From Candidatus Melainabacteria bacterium (GTDB lineage Bacteria > Cyanobacteriota > Vampirovibrionia > Obscuribacterales > Obscuribacteraceae), in NCBI GenBank assembly GCA_012965515.1, contig DTSE01000050.1, positions 380 through 42,572 of the forward strand: DNA of 42,193 nt, read 5' to 3'. The notes under the pieces are model-generated. The model saw nothing but the letters and a program-made list of their open reading frames with translations, was not told the origin of the DNA and ran no database searches. A program made the position numbers and the translations under genes. This document shows, in pieces, positions 8,214 to 17,249 of the stretch. How positions within the stretch are numbered: position 1 is the first letter of the stretch; each line of letters begins with the position of its first letter.

Positions 8214-9458
8214 TCATACCCACGACCACTGCATGCGCGTCGGAGCACTTATGCCGAGCCCTGTAATTGCTTGGTCGAGCGTCTGTTCTTTCTGTTTGCA
8301 CGAACTGAGTATTTTTACGGCTTGCTCTTTGGAAACGACGCCGTATTTGACCAGCGATTGGCAGCGCAGAGCGCGATGCAGCATACTCTTCGTAATCAGT
8401 CCGGCATCGAGAAGCATTTTGCCGATTTTGACGTTGCTCGTCACAGCTTGTGAAACAGTGCCTTCCACTGAGTCACGCGTAAGCACACAGGATTCTATGA
8501 GAAGCTCTCCAAGGCGAATCTCCTCGTTGGTGCGTGCTCGTTGCATTACTTTGTTGATGGCATTTTCCGTGAGCATATTTTCTTTGGCAATTAAGCGCAT
8601 TGCTTCGGCTGCCTGATACGCTTTCAATTCGCCGCCTGCAACCGAGCCCTGCAGCATCATTGCAGCTTCCAAAAGCTCATCGGTAGCTAGCCCCTGTTCA
8701 CGCAATACTTGACCGAAAGTCTTATTCTTGAACAGCTCAATTTCCATACACTCTGCAAGTTCGCTCTCGGAAATCAAGCCTGACATACGCATGAGTTCCG
8801 ACAGTTTTAGCGATCCCACCGCGGGAGTTTTGAAACTGCCCATCTCAAACAATGCTTGCTCCAGACAAATGTTCTTCTGATGTGCGAGTCTGATTCCGTC
8901 AATCGCTTCGCTCTTGCTGATGGACTTTTCTCGCAAGAGAAGCACAGCCTGCAATGCCGAGTTGAATAAGGAGCTGGAGATGTCGCCTGTGATAACCAAA
9001 ACGCGGCCGATGAGAATTTTTGTCTGCAAAGACTTCTGCATCGCCCTGCCGAGTTGATCCTGATTGATTACACCTGCCTGAGTAAGCATCTCAGTCAGGT
9101 CATTGTTCATCGAAGGCGTTACAAGCGTCTTCTGGTGCACTGAAAGAATTTTCTTCAGCGCCGATTGGAAATCTATGTCGTCATGAGCTGCCAATCTAAT
9201 TGCATTAATGGCTGTATCAAGGCGAATGGTGTTGTTCTCAACCATTTGCTTGGCAGCAAGCAAAGGGCGCATACTCTCCTCGCTGAAACTGCCTGACTGC
9301 ATGAGCGCTCTTTCTAACGGCAGATTCAATCTTTGCGAGATCGCTATTGCGTTCTCCAGTGTCTGATGATCTACTACGTTGGCGCTGCGTACTAATTCCA
9401 GCAAGATTTCTGGTTTCGATGCACCAAACATTCTTAAGGCCTCCGATAAATCCTTCAT
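8214..9458 (-). CDS. Four-repeat MshEN-like (T2SSE N-domain-like) protein without ATPase
   Basis: A 414-residue soluble protein made almost entirely of four ~100-residue repeats starting near residues 18, 120, 218 and 315. Each repeat has a 24-residue segment, a 5-residue spacer and a second 24-residue segment (18-41/47-70, 120-143/149-172, 218-241/247-270, 315-338/344-367). Each is followed by a helical linker with an I-x-x-IRLA / QAL pattern. The 24-5-24 spacing and the L-G-x-x-L ... L-x-x-x-L-x-x-Q pattern are those of MshEN domains, the c-di-GMP-binding N-domains of type II secretion/type IV pilus ATPases. Only the fourth repeat keeps RLGELL and KIGKMLLDAGLI ending in Q. No Walker motif or other domain is present. 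ATG 9458 is used; TTG 9470 is possible. It may be a c-di-GMP or protein-binding adaptor. Confidence 0.75.
   Translation of the reverse strand: MKDLSEALRMFGASKPEILLELVRSANVVDHQTLENAIAISQRLNLPLERALMQSGSFSEESMRPLLAAKQMVENNTIRLDTAINAIRLAAHDDIDFQSALKKILSVHQKTLVTPSMNNDLTEMLTQAGVINQDQLGRAMQKSLQTKILIGRVLVITGDISSSLFNSALQAVLLLREKSISKSEAIDGIRLAHQKNICLEQALFEMGSFKTPAVGSLKLSELMRMSGLISESELAECMEIELFKNKTFGQVLREQGLATDELLEAAMMLQGSVAGGELKAYQAAEAMRLIAKENMLTENAINKVMQRARTNEEIRLGELLIESCVLTRDSVEGTVSQAVTSNVKIGKMLLDAGLITKSMLHRALRCQSLVKYGVVSKEQAVKILSSCKQKEQTLDQAITGLGISAPTRMQWSWV
8253..9407 (-). repeat. Four internal ~300-bp protein-level repeats
   Basis: The repeat units of the MshEN-like protein lie at about 9407-9102, 9101-8808, 8807-8517 and 8516-8253. 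They are recognisable at the protein level only (similar hydrophobic spacing); the DNA has diverged, indicating an old internal duplication. Confidence 0.7.
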
Positions 9459-9846
9459 TTCTCGTTGCAATGGTCCGCAGCCTTTGATGGAATTGCGTTA
9501 CTTTCCATCCTGTCAGACCAATTGGCTCTACTTCAAGGTAGAGACGGAAAAATCAATGCAAAGAACTACTGCCTCCATTCAAAGACTGTCACTCTAAAAA
9601 TAGATCTGCCTATTTTTACCACCCTGATATCACGAAAACTTCCCTCGTGAGAGTGTGTGCAAATAGACGCAAACACGCGAAGTAGTTTGAGCAACCTTAA
9701 ACGGGTCGAGAGGGGACATTAACTAAATCTAGTGTATCATGTGATGCGCCCGGGCAAAAGCTCTAAGACTCCCGCCGGTGGTTGAATTTTCACTTTCGGA
9801 GTGGCAAATTTTGCCCCTGCCAAAGCATCATTTTGACCGGCCACTT
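9459..9846. other. 388-bp intergenic stretch
   Basis: This lies upstream of the MshEN-like gene and downstream of the gene ending at 9847, both on the minus strand. It is AT-richer than its surroundings. I see a small stem, CTCTAC/GTAGAG near 9528-9545, but no convincing terminator, promoter, RNA gene or conserved small ORF. It must hold the promoter or leader of the 9458 gene if that gene is not cotranscribed with the gene at 9847-10608. Confidence 0.4.
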
Positions 9847-10608
9847 TTAATTGGAAAGCGGTAAATGAGTGAGCTGATTTTTCGAAAATTCTTGACCGGC
9901 GAGAACCTTTTTACACCAAGCGAAATAGACGTAATCATAAGTTTGACGGTTGTTTGATTTCGGTTGGATTTTCTCTAACGCTTTTTGGCAGTCGCCCTGC
10001 CTGAAAGCATTGCCGTCCCAGTAATACAAGGATGGAATGTCGCTTTGAACCAGTAATGCCTGACAGCCGGAATCGTCATAGAAGTCCATCTGCACTGATT
10101 CCATTCGATAGCCTGAATCTGATTTTTTTACCACCAGGTGAAGGTTCATCGGGATTTCTTTCAAGCCCAATTGATTCCACGAAAATTGAGTGTCAATATT
10201 GATACCCGCTGTGCTGTTGTCCAGAATTTCTACGCCTGTAAGGCGATAGGCGTCCCACTTTGATGGGCTAGTGTCTCTGTCGCTCGTCCAGAAAGTTGAA
10301 TTAAGCTCTCTCGTCAATGCATCACTGCTGTTCCAATTGGATGCGGCCTCGCGGCTAGCTTGCTGGGTTTTCGGTGAATAGTCGAAGGCATAGCTTGCCC
10401 AGTACGTAGCAAAGTCGCCGGCGGTTTTGGCATCAATAGGGGTATTGGGATTGTAGTAGCTGTTGTCATTTCCATCGACTATTGCCAGTTTTGACTGGCA
10501 GCAATCCGAATCAATCGAGCAAGGTGCAAAGAAAATCAGGATAAAGCCGGCAAACCAAGCCAGTGCATGCCGCAGAGCGCCAATCGGGGCGACTATGACT
10601 TCTGGCAC
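9847..10608 (-). CDS. Hypothetical protein with N-terminal membrane segment
   Basis: I do not recognise this 253-residue protein. Start GTG 10608 is chosen because GGAGGA (10615-10620) sits exactly 6 nt upstream; a GTG at 10626 would overlap that SD. Residues ~10-27 (ALRHALAWFAGFILIFFAP) form a signal or anchor, followed by a Cys-containing stretch (PCSIDSDCC) that does not fit a standard lipobox. The rest is a soluble, aromatic-rich domain (many W, Y, F, D, N). It has the look of an exported NTF2-like or lipocalin-like domain, but that is a guess. The C-terminal region has a further Cys pair (GDCQKAL, FAWCKKVL). It stands alone, with 144 bp before the next minus-strand gene end. Confidence 0.65.
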   Translation of the reverse strand: MPEVIVAPIGALRHALAWFAGFILIFFAPCSIDSDCCQSKLAIVDGNDNSYYNPNTPIDAKTAGDFATYWASYAFDYSPKTQQASREAASNWNSSDALTRELNSTFWTSDRDTSPSKWDAYRLTGVEILDNSTAGINIDTQFSWNQLGLKEIPMNLHLVVKKSDSGYRMESVQMDFYDDSGCQALLVQSDIPSLYYWDGNAFRQGDCQKALEKIQPKSNNRQTYDYVYFAWCKKVLAGQEFSKNQLTHLPLSN

Positions 10609-10751
10609 AATCAATCCTCCAGACACTGACTTCCTCTATATATTCCACAAACGTGGTTGAATTTCTCTGAACTTTGCAGGCGCCATGTCTGAAAGCTATG
10701 TCACTTTCCTACATGGCACCATATTTGATACCAGATTTATTGCCTTGTCTT

Positions 10752-11828
10752 TTAGGTCTTGGCGTCAAGCGATTTCATAAAACTGCCCAGGGCCGCGGTG
10801 TATTCCTTTAGGTCCAGATTGAGAACGTCATTGTGCCCTGAGTGTTTCAGCCGGATGAACTGCTTTTTGGCTGTTGCGGCTTTATACATTTGGTCTGCGT
10901 ATTTGATCGGCAGAATTTCATCTTTTTCGCCGTGAATGAGGAGCAGTGGAACTTTGCTTTGCGCCAGGATTTCGCAATTGTTCAGTTGCGGCTGGGGAAA
11001 AGTGAAATCTGGAAACAAATTCAGCCAGATGAAACGATCACGCGCTGCTGTCGGTAATGATGAAAAGCCTGACTGCAGCACGACTCCGGCAACCTCACGC
11101 TGTTTCGATATCTGGCACGTGACTGCGCAACCCAGTGATTCACCGTAGGCAATAATCTGACTCGGCTTCCATCCTTTCACCTTGTTCAGAAAATCGTAGG
11201 CGCCTATGCCGTCTTCAACAATCCCACCGACGGAAGGGTCTCCTTCGCTTTGACCGTAGCCTTGATAGTCATAGACAAGCACGGATGCGCCGAGATTGAG
11301 CATGTGGATAACTGCCGGCAGTCTGTGAGCGATGTTTCCACCGTTGCCGTGGCTGAAGAGCAAGACTTGCTTGGCGCCCTCCTTCGCGAAGTACGTACCG
11401 TGCAAAAGCTTTCCGTTGGCTGATTTGAATCTTACATCCTGAACTTTGGTTTTGAGCTTTTGCTGAATTAAGTGAAAAGGCTGCGATAGGTCGTACTTTG
11501 TTTGGTCCGGAAAAAAGAGCAGTATGCGCGTGAGTTGGAAAAGGCAAATCGGCGAAAGCAAGAAAAAGAGAATCGATAACTTCGCGGCTTCAATGGTTGC
11601 TCTCCGCTTGAAAGAGGGCTTCTCATTTTCCTTTAGTTTCCATCGCTCAAGATTTACGTAAAGCTTAGGTGTCTTTTGCCCGCGCAGATGGTCACCTGTG
11701 TCGGCAGGTGAACTCGTTGCGGTTGCGGCAGAACTGTTTGTCGTTGAATCTTTTGTCGGCGTTGTCGAATTGTCTGGGGCTGATGTCGAATTATCAGTTT
11801 GCTGCGTTTCACTCACGTTTGAATTCAC
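10752..11828 (-). CDS. Membrane-anchored alpha/beta hydrolase (ABHD13/Bem46-like)
   Basis: A 358-residue hydrolase. After a Ser/Thr/Asn-rich ~45-residue N-terminus, a hydrophobic segment lies at ~83-108 (LSILFFLLSPICLFQLTRIL). The alpha/beta hydrolase domain follows, with an HGNGGN oxyanion loop, nucleophile elbow GESLG with Ser231, acid Asp303 in HGEKDEI, and His332 in HSGHND. This matches the S33-like/Bem46 family; the substrate (lipid, ester or peptide) cannot be told. GTG 11828 is preferred, with GGAG 8 nt upstream; GTG 11849 would add seven residues and place the SD inside the gene. It is divergent from the TPR gene at 12061, sharing a 232-bp intergenic region. Confidence 0.83.
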   Translation of the reverse strand: MNSNVSETQQTDNSTSAPDNSTTPTKDSTTNSSAATATSSPADTGDHLRGQKTPKLYVNLERWKLKENEKPSFKRRATIEAAKLSILFFLLSPICLFQLTRILLFFPDQTKYDLSQPFHLIQQKLKTKVQDVRFKSANGKLLHGTYFAKEGAKQVLLFSHGNGGNIAHRLPAVIHMLNLGASVLVYDYQGYGQSEGDPSVGGIVEDGIGAYDFLNKVKGWKPSQIIAYGESLGCAVTCQISKQREVAGVVLQSGFSSLPTAARDRFIWLNLFPDFTFPQPQLNNCEILAQSKVPLLLIHGEKDEILPIKYADQMYKAATAKKQFIRLKHSGHNDVLNLDLKEYTAALGSFMKSLDAKT

Positions 11829-12060
11829 CTTCGTTTCTCCGGACGGCACGGGGGCTCAGCTGCATATCGTTCAGCGTACAGCGGACCGAATGCGGCAGCC
11901 GAAAGGGACGCTCAGTTAATATAGTGTTGCCTGCTTATGAGATTTTTGTGGAAAAACAGCAGATATGGGCAAAATTGTTGATTTTCCGGCTTACTCTGGG
12001 AATTGTTAGGGTGTGGCTCGCGAGCCTCTGACGTAAAAAGTGGAAACTCAGGATTCATCT

Positions 12061-13380
12061 ATGGATCAGGTTGAAGAAAGCGTAGACAGCGCGAATGTGG
12101 GTTGGGAAACCTTTTGGGAGGCTGGCAGTAGGGCATTCCAGCTCGGTCGCTATGCCGATGCGGAGAAACTGTACCAGAAGTCGCTTACGGATGTGAAATC
12201 GCCTGAGTCGGTTGATTCACGGCGTTCCCCTGATGAAGAGGACACTCTCTCCAATGCGACCACTGCCGAGCGCGTAGTCGCTCAGGCAAAAATATTGAGC
12301 AGTCTGGGTGAACTTTATCTGGTTCAAGGGTGGCACGTTGAAGCCGAGAAAGCCTACAAGAAGGCGATGTCCTTGAAGGAAAAAATCGCCGGTCCGGACA
12401 GCCTTGCGGTTGCGGAGATTTTGAACAAGCTGGGCGTAATCTACCGAGCTCAGGGGAAGTTTCAGGAAGTCGAGCCGGTCTTGCGCCGCGCGCTGACTAC
12501 CTATGAAAAGGATGCTTCGGCAAATAAATTGGATGTGGCGACGACGATTGAAACGCTCGCTGACTTCTATCGTGCTCATGGTAAGTACGATTTGGCTGAG
12601 CCGCTCTTTCAGAAAGGTCTTGCCTTGCGCGAGTCCGTTCTTGGCGCTGACCACCAGTCGATCGGGCCGGCGCTGCAGAATCTTGCCTTGCTCAATCATG
12701 CCTCAGGCAAGTATGATTCGGCAATGCCGCTCTACGAGCGCGCTTTGAGGATTTCTGAGGCAACCTGGGGCGCCGAGCATCCATCTTGCGCCACTATCTT
12801 GAATCAGCAAGGCGAGTTGTTTCGCATGAAAGGTGATTTTCCTAACGCGGAGAAGACATTTTGGCGCGCCCTGCGCATCAGGCAAACAGCACTTGGAGTT
12901 GAGCACCCGAGTACAGCACAAAGCCTCGCCAGCCTGGCACTTCTCTTTCATTTGCAATGCAAATACGATCAAGCTGAGCCCCTGTATAAGACGCTTGTAG
13001 ATTTGCGCACCAAAGATTGGGGACCGAAACATCCTCACGTGGCTGAGATGTTGAACAATCTTGCCGAGGTGTATCAGGACCAGGGCAAGTACAGCGAGGC
13101 GGAACCTCTCTATTGGCGTGCCCTATCGATTACACAAGAGGCTCAAGGACCGGAACATCCAAGCGTTGCAAAAGCGCTCAGGAATTTGGCGGAGCTTTAT
13201 GAAGAGCAAGAGAATTACGACGAAGCCGATCGATTGTTTCGCTGGGGACTAGGGGTAGGCGAAAAAGCACTCGGCAGCGAGCATCCGGAAGTCACCGAGC
13301 TGATGGCTCGCTATGCGTCTCTTCAGAAGCGCATGTCAGAGAATGACGACGACCAGCAATCAACAAGCTGGCAAGACTAG
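12061..13380 (+). CDS. Kinesin-light-chain-type TPR protein
   Basis: A 439-residue cytoplasmic-looking protein with no signal peptide. After ~30 residues it consists of tandem 42-residue TPR units. These carry the kinesin-light-chain/NPHP3-like signature of A-x-x-L-Y-x-x-AL then x-G-x-E-H-P-x-V/S-A, for example YDQAEPLYKTLV and PKHPHVAEMLNNLAEVY. About eight units are visible, including the first (YADAEKLYQKSL). Such arrays form protein-binding superhelices. ATG 12061 is used because AGGA lies 7 nt upstream; GTG 12040 lacks an SD. A paralogue with the same repeat type lies at 28194-29324 on the other strand. Partners are unknown and no enzymatic domain is fused. Confidence 0.8.
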   Translation: MDQVEESVDSANVGWETFWEAGSRAFQLGRYADAEKLYQKSLTDVKSPESVDSRRSPDEEDTLSNATTAERVVAQAKILSSLGELYLVQGWHVEAEKAYKKAMSLKEKIAGPDSLAVAEILNKLGVIYRAQGKFQEVEPVLRRALTTYEKDASANKLDVATTIETLADFYRAHGKYDLAEPLFQKGLALRESVLGADHQSIGPALQNLALLNHASGKYDSAMPLYERALRISEATWGAEHPSCATILNQQGELFRMKGDFPNAEKTFWRALRIRQTALGVEHPSTAQSLASLALLFHLQCKYDQAEPLYKTLVDLRTKDWGPKHPHVAEMLNNLAEVYQDQGKYSEAEPLYWRALSITQEAQGPEHPSVAKALRNLAELYEEQENYDEADRLFRWGLGVGEKALGSEHPEVTELMARYASLQKRMSENDDDQQSTSWQD

Positions 13381-13431
13381 CTGAAAAGCTATCTTGTTTG
13401 CAGTGACCTGAGTTTGCAAGCAAGAGGCATT

Positions 13432-13475
13432 GTGGGACGATGCCACACTTCGCCGGGCGACGCATGGCGTCGCCC
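13432..13475. repeat. GC-rich dispersed hairpin element
   Basis: Between the convergent TPR and flavoprotein genes. A perfect 9-bp stem GGGCGACGC/GCGTCGCCC (13455-13463 with 13467-13475) has loop ATG. It is preceded by a degenerate copy (GTGGGACGATGCC...) from 13432. A second stem, CGCAAGA/TCTTGCG (13492-13498 with 13506-13512), follows. The element belongs to the family also seen near 20744, 22018, 28161 and 39725. Confidence 0.7.
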
Positions 13476-13526
13476 CAACAGCCTTTATTTGCGCAAGATG
13501 ATGTCTCTTGCGACCTTACTTAGAAA

Positions 13527-14954
13527 CTAAGCAACCGGTACAGTCGTTTTCTCTTTGACGAGTTTTTTCTTCACACCTTCGCCGGCAAGAAGCCCTGACG
13601 ATGCGGCTTGTCCGACGCCGCGAGTCCAGCTCGACGAGTCCCCGATGATAAACAAGTTCGGAATGTTCGTCTCCATGTTTTTGGAAACAGTGATGGAATC
13701 AGGATAGCTCTTGCATTCCGGCGCAAAGAGCAGCGTGGAATCATCGGCGACGCCGGGGCAGATTTTGTCCAGCGCATCGAGATATTCGACAATACCTTCA
13801 AGAATTCTGTGTGGGTAAGCCAGCGACACATCACCGCATTCTGCTTCCAGAGTCGGTTTTACCAGGTTATTTGTCAGCGACTTCGTGCGTCGTCCTGCGC
13901 GCAGGTCTCCCAAGCGTTGCACGAGTGGTCCACCGCCTGCAAGCATGTTCACCACTTTGGCGATGGTTTGCGAGTAGAGCTGCGGATCTTTGAATGGGCG
14001 GGTGAATGTTTTCGACACGAGAACCGCGAAGTTATTGTTCTCGCTTTTCTCGTACATCTTCGAATGCCCGTTTACAAGGACGTAATCGCGGTGATTCTCA
14101 GGCGTGACGAAACCTTTTGGGTTGGAGCAGAAATTACGCACGACATCATTTGAGTGCCTGCTTCTGTAATACAGCTTCGGCTCATAGAAGCGCCTATCAA
14201 CTTCTTCTGTGAAGAAACAGCTCGTCTCGACACGTATGCCGACATCGACCTGTCCGGGATAGATGTCCAGCGATTTGTAGAATTCTTGTTGCGTCAGCCA
14301 ATGCGCGCCGCCCCGTCCAACAGACAGAACGCACATATCGAAAAGCATTTCTTGCTCGTTGCCCTGCTTTCTATAGCCGTCGTATTGAACTAGGAACTGC
14401 TCTCCACGACGGGATACCGACTGTACTTTCATATCCCAGTGGAAGGTGATATTCGAGCCGATTGATTTGATTTCTTCCAGGATGCTTGTATTGATGGCAG
14501 GCGCATTGTCTGAGCCGCAGTGCAGCAATTCCTGGTAGTGATATGTCATACCGGCGAGCGTCGCTTTCTTCTTGATCCATTCGAGATCTTCTTCATTTGG
14601 CTTGACCACCGGAATCTCACATGGAGCATGCTTCAAAATCGTCTCGCGAACGATGTTCAATTTCTTCTGCAATTCGTCGCCGCCAACCAGGTCGAAAAGC
14701 CTGCCCCCGATAACAGGAGAGGCGGAAAGAATGACTTTGAAATCGTTCCAGCTTCCGGCTGACTGCCCTGGAGCACAATAGCTGCAAGCCTTTGGTGGGC
14801 AAACGGTGAGCACGCCCTGGTCGATTGGGCAGGCATAACGCTTGTCATAAACGGGACCTACGTCGAAAACATGTACTTCTACATCTGCGCCGGCCAGCTC
14901 TTTGAGAGCGAACAAACCGGAGGCACCCAATCCCACTAGTGCAAGCTTTTGCAT
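13527..14954 (-). CDS. COG2509-type FAD-dependent dehydrogenase
   Basis: A 475-residue flavoprotein starting MQKLALVGLGASG, a dinucleotide-binding GxGxxG at residues 8-13. A Cys cluster (C42, C52, C57, C60: CPIDQG...VCPPKACSYC) precedes APGQSAGSWND. This parallels the Cys-rich segment and GAG-x-x-SDGK of the uncharacterised FAD-dependent dehydrogenases (COG2509). Other family features are VDVGIRVE, the LGDLRAGRRT segment and the C-terminal FAD-binding FIIGDSSSWTRGVGQAASSGLLAG. The physiological substrate is not established. An upstream GTG at 15002 would add 16 residues; ATG 14954 fits the Rossmann start. It follows the acyltransferase gene by 174 bp on the same strand and may be part of a lipid or quinone-related unit. 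Confidence 0.8.
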   Translation of the reverse strand: MQKLALVGLGASGLFALKELAGADVEVHVFDVGPVYDKRYACPIDQGVLTVCPPKACSYCAPGQSAGSWNDFKVILSASPVIGGRLFDLVGGDELQKKLNIVRETILKHAPCEIPVVKPNEEDLEWIKKKATLAGMTYHYQELLHCGSDNAPAINTSILEEIKSIGSNITFHWDMKVQSVSRRGEQFLVQYDGYRKQGNEQEMLFDMCVLSVGRGGAHWLTQQEFYKSLDIYPGQVDVGIRVETSCFFTEEVDRRFYEPKLYYRSRHSNDVVRNFCSNPKGFVTPENHRDYVLVNGHSKMYEKSENNNFAVLVSKTFTRPFKDPQLYSQTIAKVVNMLAGGGPLVQRLGDLRAGRRTKSLTNNLVKPTLEAECGDVSLAYPHRILEGIVEYLDALDKICPGVADDSTLLFAPECKSYPDSITVSKNMETNIPNLFIIGDSSSWTRGVGQAASSGLLAGEGVKKKLVKEKTTVPVA

Positions 14955-15128
14955 TTTTGTTGTGCTGAACCCCTGAGATCCCCCAAGCGCCAGCGGTTTC
15001 ACCCGTATCCGGGTAGTTAAGCCGCCTGCCTGGCCTGGCTAACATCCGATTCTACCACCGTAATCACCGGCCGGTACGGAATTCTTGACTACCTTAACAC
15101 GAAATCAACTAAGAGAAATGGAAGGACT

Positions 15129-16370
15129 TTATTCGACGAACTTCTTCATCCGCTCGTGTTCAAGCGTTTCGAGCATGCCGTTCATTTGAGTGGACAGGTC
15201 ATCGGTGATCTTTTGCAAAGCCACTTTCTTGTTTGTCTTGTACTCGTGTTGATAACTGCGCAGGTCAATGGGATTACCTACATCGATGATGATGCTGCGC
15301 GGACCTTTTATGGAGGTCTGACCCAGCACTTCGTGTTCGATGCGCTCCAGCACGTCGGCAAAGCGCTCTTGAGTCATGTGCGATTTGATATAACCGTCAT
15401 AAATGGAAACGAAGTTGACGACACGATCCAGGTCTTTGTAAAAACCTTTGATCTCGGTCGCTTTTTCAGCATGCAGCTCTTTCTCGTACTCCGAAAGCCC
15501 GTCTTCTGATTCATAGACGAAGTCGTCGATTCTATTGCGCAGCATGCGAACTGCATCGAGAGTACGATCGCTTCTCGGCAATTCGATGTTCAAGTAATTC
15601 GACATGTGCGTGAGAATTGCCATTCTCAGAGCTGTGATTCGGTCATTAAGAGTGGCATCTTTGGAAGGTTCTTGGTTGTATTCCGATTCCAGCGCCTTGA
15701 TCAGTCTTTCAGCGACCGCCATGAGGCGTGGATAAAGCTTGGTCCCGGAAGGTCTGGGCACGCCCATTTTCGCTTCTAGTTTGGCGAGAGTCTCAGCCAG
15801 GGCAGGTTTGATATCGCCTGTATACGTGTATTTCAAGGCGACAGGGACGATGTAAATGTGCTCGGCAGAACCCTGCTTATCGAGTTCGTCCATTGCCCAG
15901 AAGGAAAGTTGTGCCGCGCCTGTTTCCAATGGCAGAAGGGTGTCATTTTGTCTGGAGATTTCGCCTTCCGGAAAGAGCACCAGCTTTTGCTTGCCTTCAG
16001 TCAAAATCTTCTTTGTCATCTTGAAGGACTCGCGGTCCGGCGCGCCGCGCACTACTGAATATGCGCCGATATGCTGCAGCCACCAGCCGTTGAATCCGTG
16101 ATCCCAATCGAATACTTCTCGCGCGGCGACGTAGTTGAACGTCTCTTTTGCCGCTTGCCCGAAGAAGAACATTGCCTGCGGATCGTGTCTGTTAGAGTGG
16201 TTCGGGCAAACCAGGGCACGCTTGCCCTTGAGTTTTGAAAAACGTTCGAGTGCGCCCTCTTTCACTCTAATCTGGGTGTCGCTCATGCCGTACTTCTTAT
16301 AAAGCGGCGCGAACAACTTGATAAAGCCGATCAGGAGCGGTGATTCTTTTGGGGGGCGAAAGTCAAGCAC
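15129..16370 (-). CDS. 1-acyl-glycerol-3-phosphate acyltransferase-like (PlsC family)
   Basis: A 413-residue protein with a GTG start at 16370. The acyltransferase motifs are present: NHSNRHDP with the catalytic H58-x4-D63, an arginine-containing GAYSVVRGAPDR motif, and FPEGEISR at 133-140. The family acylates lysophosphatidate or related lipids at the membrane face. The C-terminal ~200 residues, including a helical EYEKELHAEKATEIKGFYK stretch, go well beyond the ~250-residue core of PlsC and are of unknown role. There is no clear transmembrane helix except a short hydrophobic N-terminal patch (LLIGFIKLFAPLY). It sits 114 bp downstream of the polysaccharide deacetylase gene on the same strand. 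A real lysophosphatidate acyltransferase role is likely but a different acceptor is possible. Confidence 0.82.
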   Translation of the reverse strand: MLDFRPPKESPLLIGFIKLFAPLYKKYGMSDTQIRVKEGALERFSKLKGKRALVCPNHSNRHDPQAMFFFGQAAKETFNYVAAREVFDWDHGFNGWWLQHIGAYSVVRGAPDRESFKMTKKILTEGKQKLVLFPEGEISRQNDTLLPLETGAAQLSFWAMDELDKQGSAEHIYIVPVALKYTYTGDIKPALAETLAKLEAKMGVPRPSGTKLYPRLMAVAERLIKALESEYNQEPSKDATLNDRITALRMAILTHMSNYLNIELPRSDRTLDAVRMLRNRIDDFVYESEDGLSEYEKELHAEKATEIKGFYKDLDRVVNFVSIYDGYIKSHMTQERFADVLERIEHEVLGQTSIKGPRSIIIDVGNPIDLRSYQHEYKTNKKVALQKITDDLSTQMNGMLETLEHERMKKFVE

Positions 16371-16484
16371 TGGTCTATAAAATTGAGACTCTTGAGCAAC
16401 TAAAACCTCTGGCAGGTCTCAGTATAACAATGAATTTCCGGCGCGACCGCTTTGCTACGTTGAAGGCTGAAAATGCAAACGGGC

Positions 16485-17249
16485 TCAGGCGATCGCGCTA
16501 AACCGGAAATTCCGGCCTTTCAGTTTGTGAATAAGGGTGCGAGCGGCGGCGATCGTTTGGTTGCCCGTAGGCTCCAACTCATGCAAAATCATGATCCCAC
16601 CGGGAGCGGCATATTTAGAGAGTCTGTCTACGACAGAACGTTCGCCTATCTGTCGCCAGTCTTCTGAAAACGCGCTCCAATAAACGGTCTTCATTCCCTG
16701 TTCGTTAAGAAGTGCGTGAGTTTTCTTGTCGACGATTCCAAAAGGCGGGCGGAACAGTTTTGGCGATTCGCCTGTGATGTCCTTGATTCGCTGGTTTGTC
16801 GAGAGAATTTCTTTCTCCAACCTCTTCGTGGTCAGCAGAGGCAGAAACTGGTGGCTGTATGTGTGATTGCCAATGGAATGCCCTTTTCGGCTCACTTCAA
16901 GAAGCAGATCTTCGTGCTTTTCTACCTGCTCGCCTATGACAAAAAAGGTGGCTTTCACTCCTTCTTCTTCAAACAGTTCGAGCAAACGCGGTGTTGTTGC
17001 GGGATTCGGTCCGTCATCAAAAGTCAGGTGTATTTCTCCGTTGGCACCATATACGGAGGCGTCCTTTTGATCGCTAAGGTCATCAGGCTGCGGACCTTTC
17101 CAGAGTCCTTCCGGCAAAAATAGCTTGGCCAGCCCCGTTAAGCCTTCCATGTGCAGACGGGCAACATTGTCAGAAACCACGTCGGAAAACGTGATCTTTG
17201 GCGTCTTGCGAGGCTCGCTGGAGTTAGAGCTAGGAGTGTGATTAGACAT
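16485..17249 (-). CDS. NodB-family polysaccharide deacetylase
   Basis: A 254-residue carbohydrate esterase family 4 protein. It has TFDDGP at 76-81 (catalytic Asp and metal Asp), HTYSH at 129-133 (the two metal-binding His), RPPFG at 167-171 and the terminal ILHE at 221-224. It probably removes N-acetyl groups from peptidoglycan or another cell-wall polysaccharide. No signal peptide is visible: the first ~70 residues are polar, which leaves its location open (cytoplasmic, or non-classically exported). ATG 17249 overlaps the last 8 bp of the upstream DUF4388 gene, so translational coupling is likely. Confidence 0.87.
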   Translation of the reverse strand: MSNHTPSSNSSEPRKTPKITFSDVVSDNVARLHMEGLTGLAKLFLPEGLWKGPQPDDLSDQKDASVYGANGEIHLTFDDGPNPATTPRLLELFEEEGVKATFFVIGEQVEKHEDLLLEVSRKGHSIGNHTYSHQFLPLLTTKRLEKEILSTNQRIKDITGESPKLFRPPFGIVDKKTHALLNEQGMKTVYWSAFSEDWRQIGERSVVDRLSKYAAPGGIMILHELEPTGNQTIAAARTLIHKLKGRNFRFSAIA

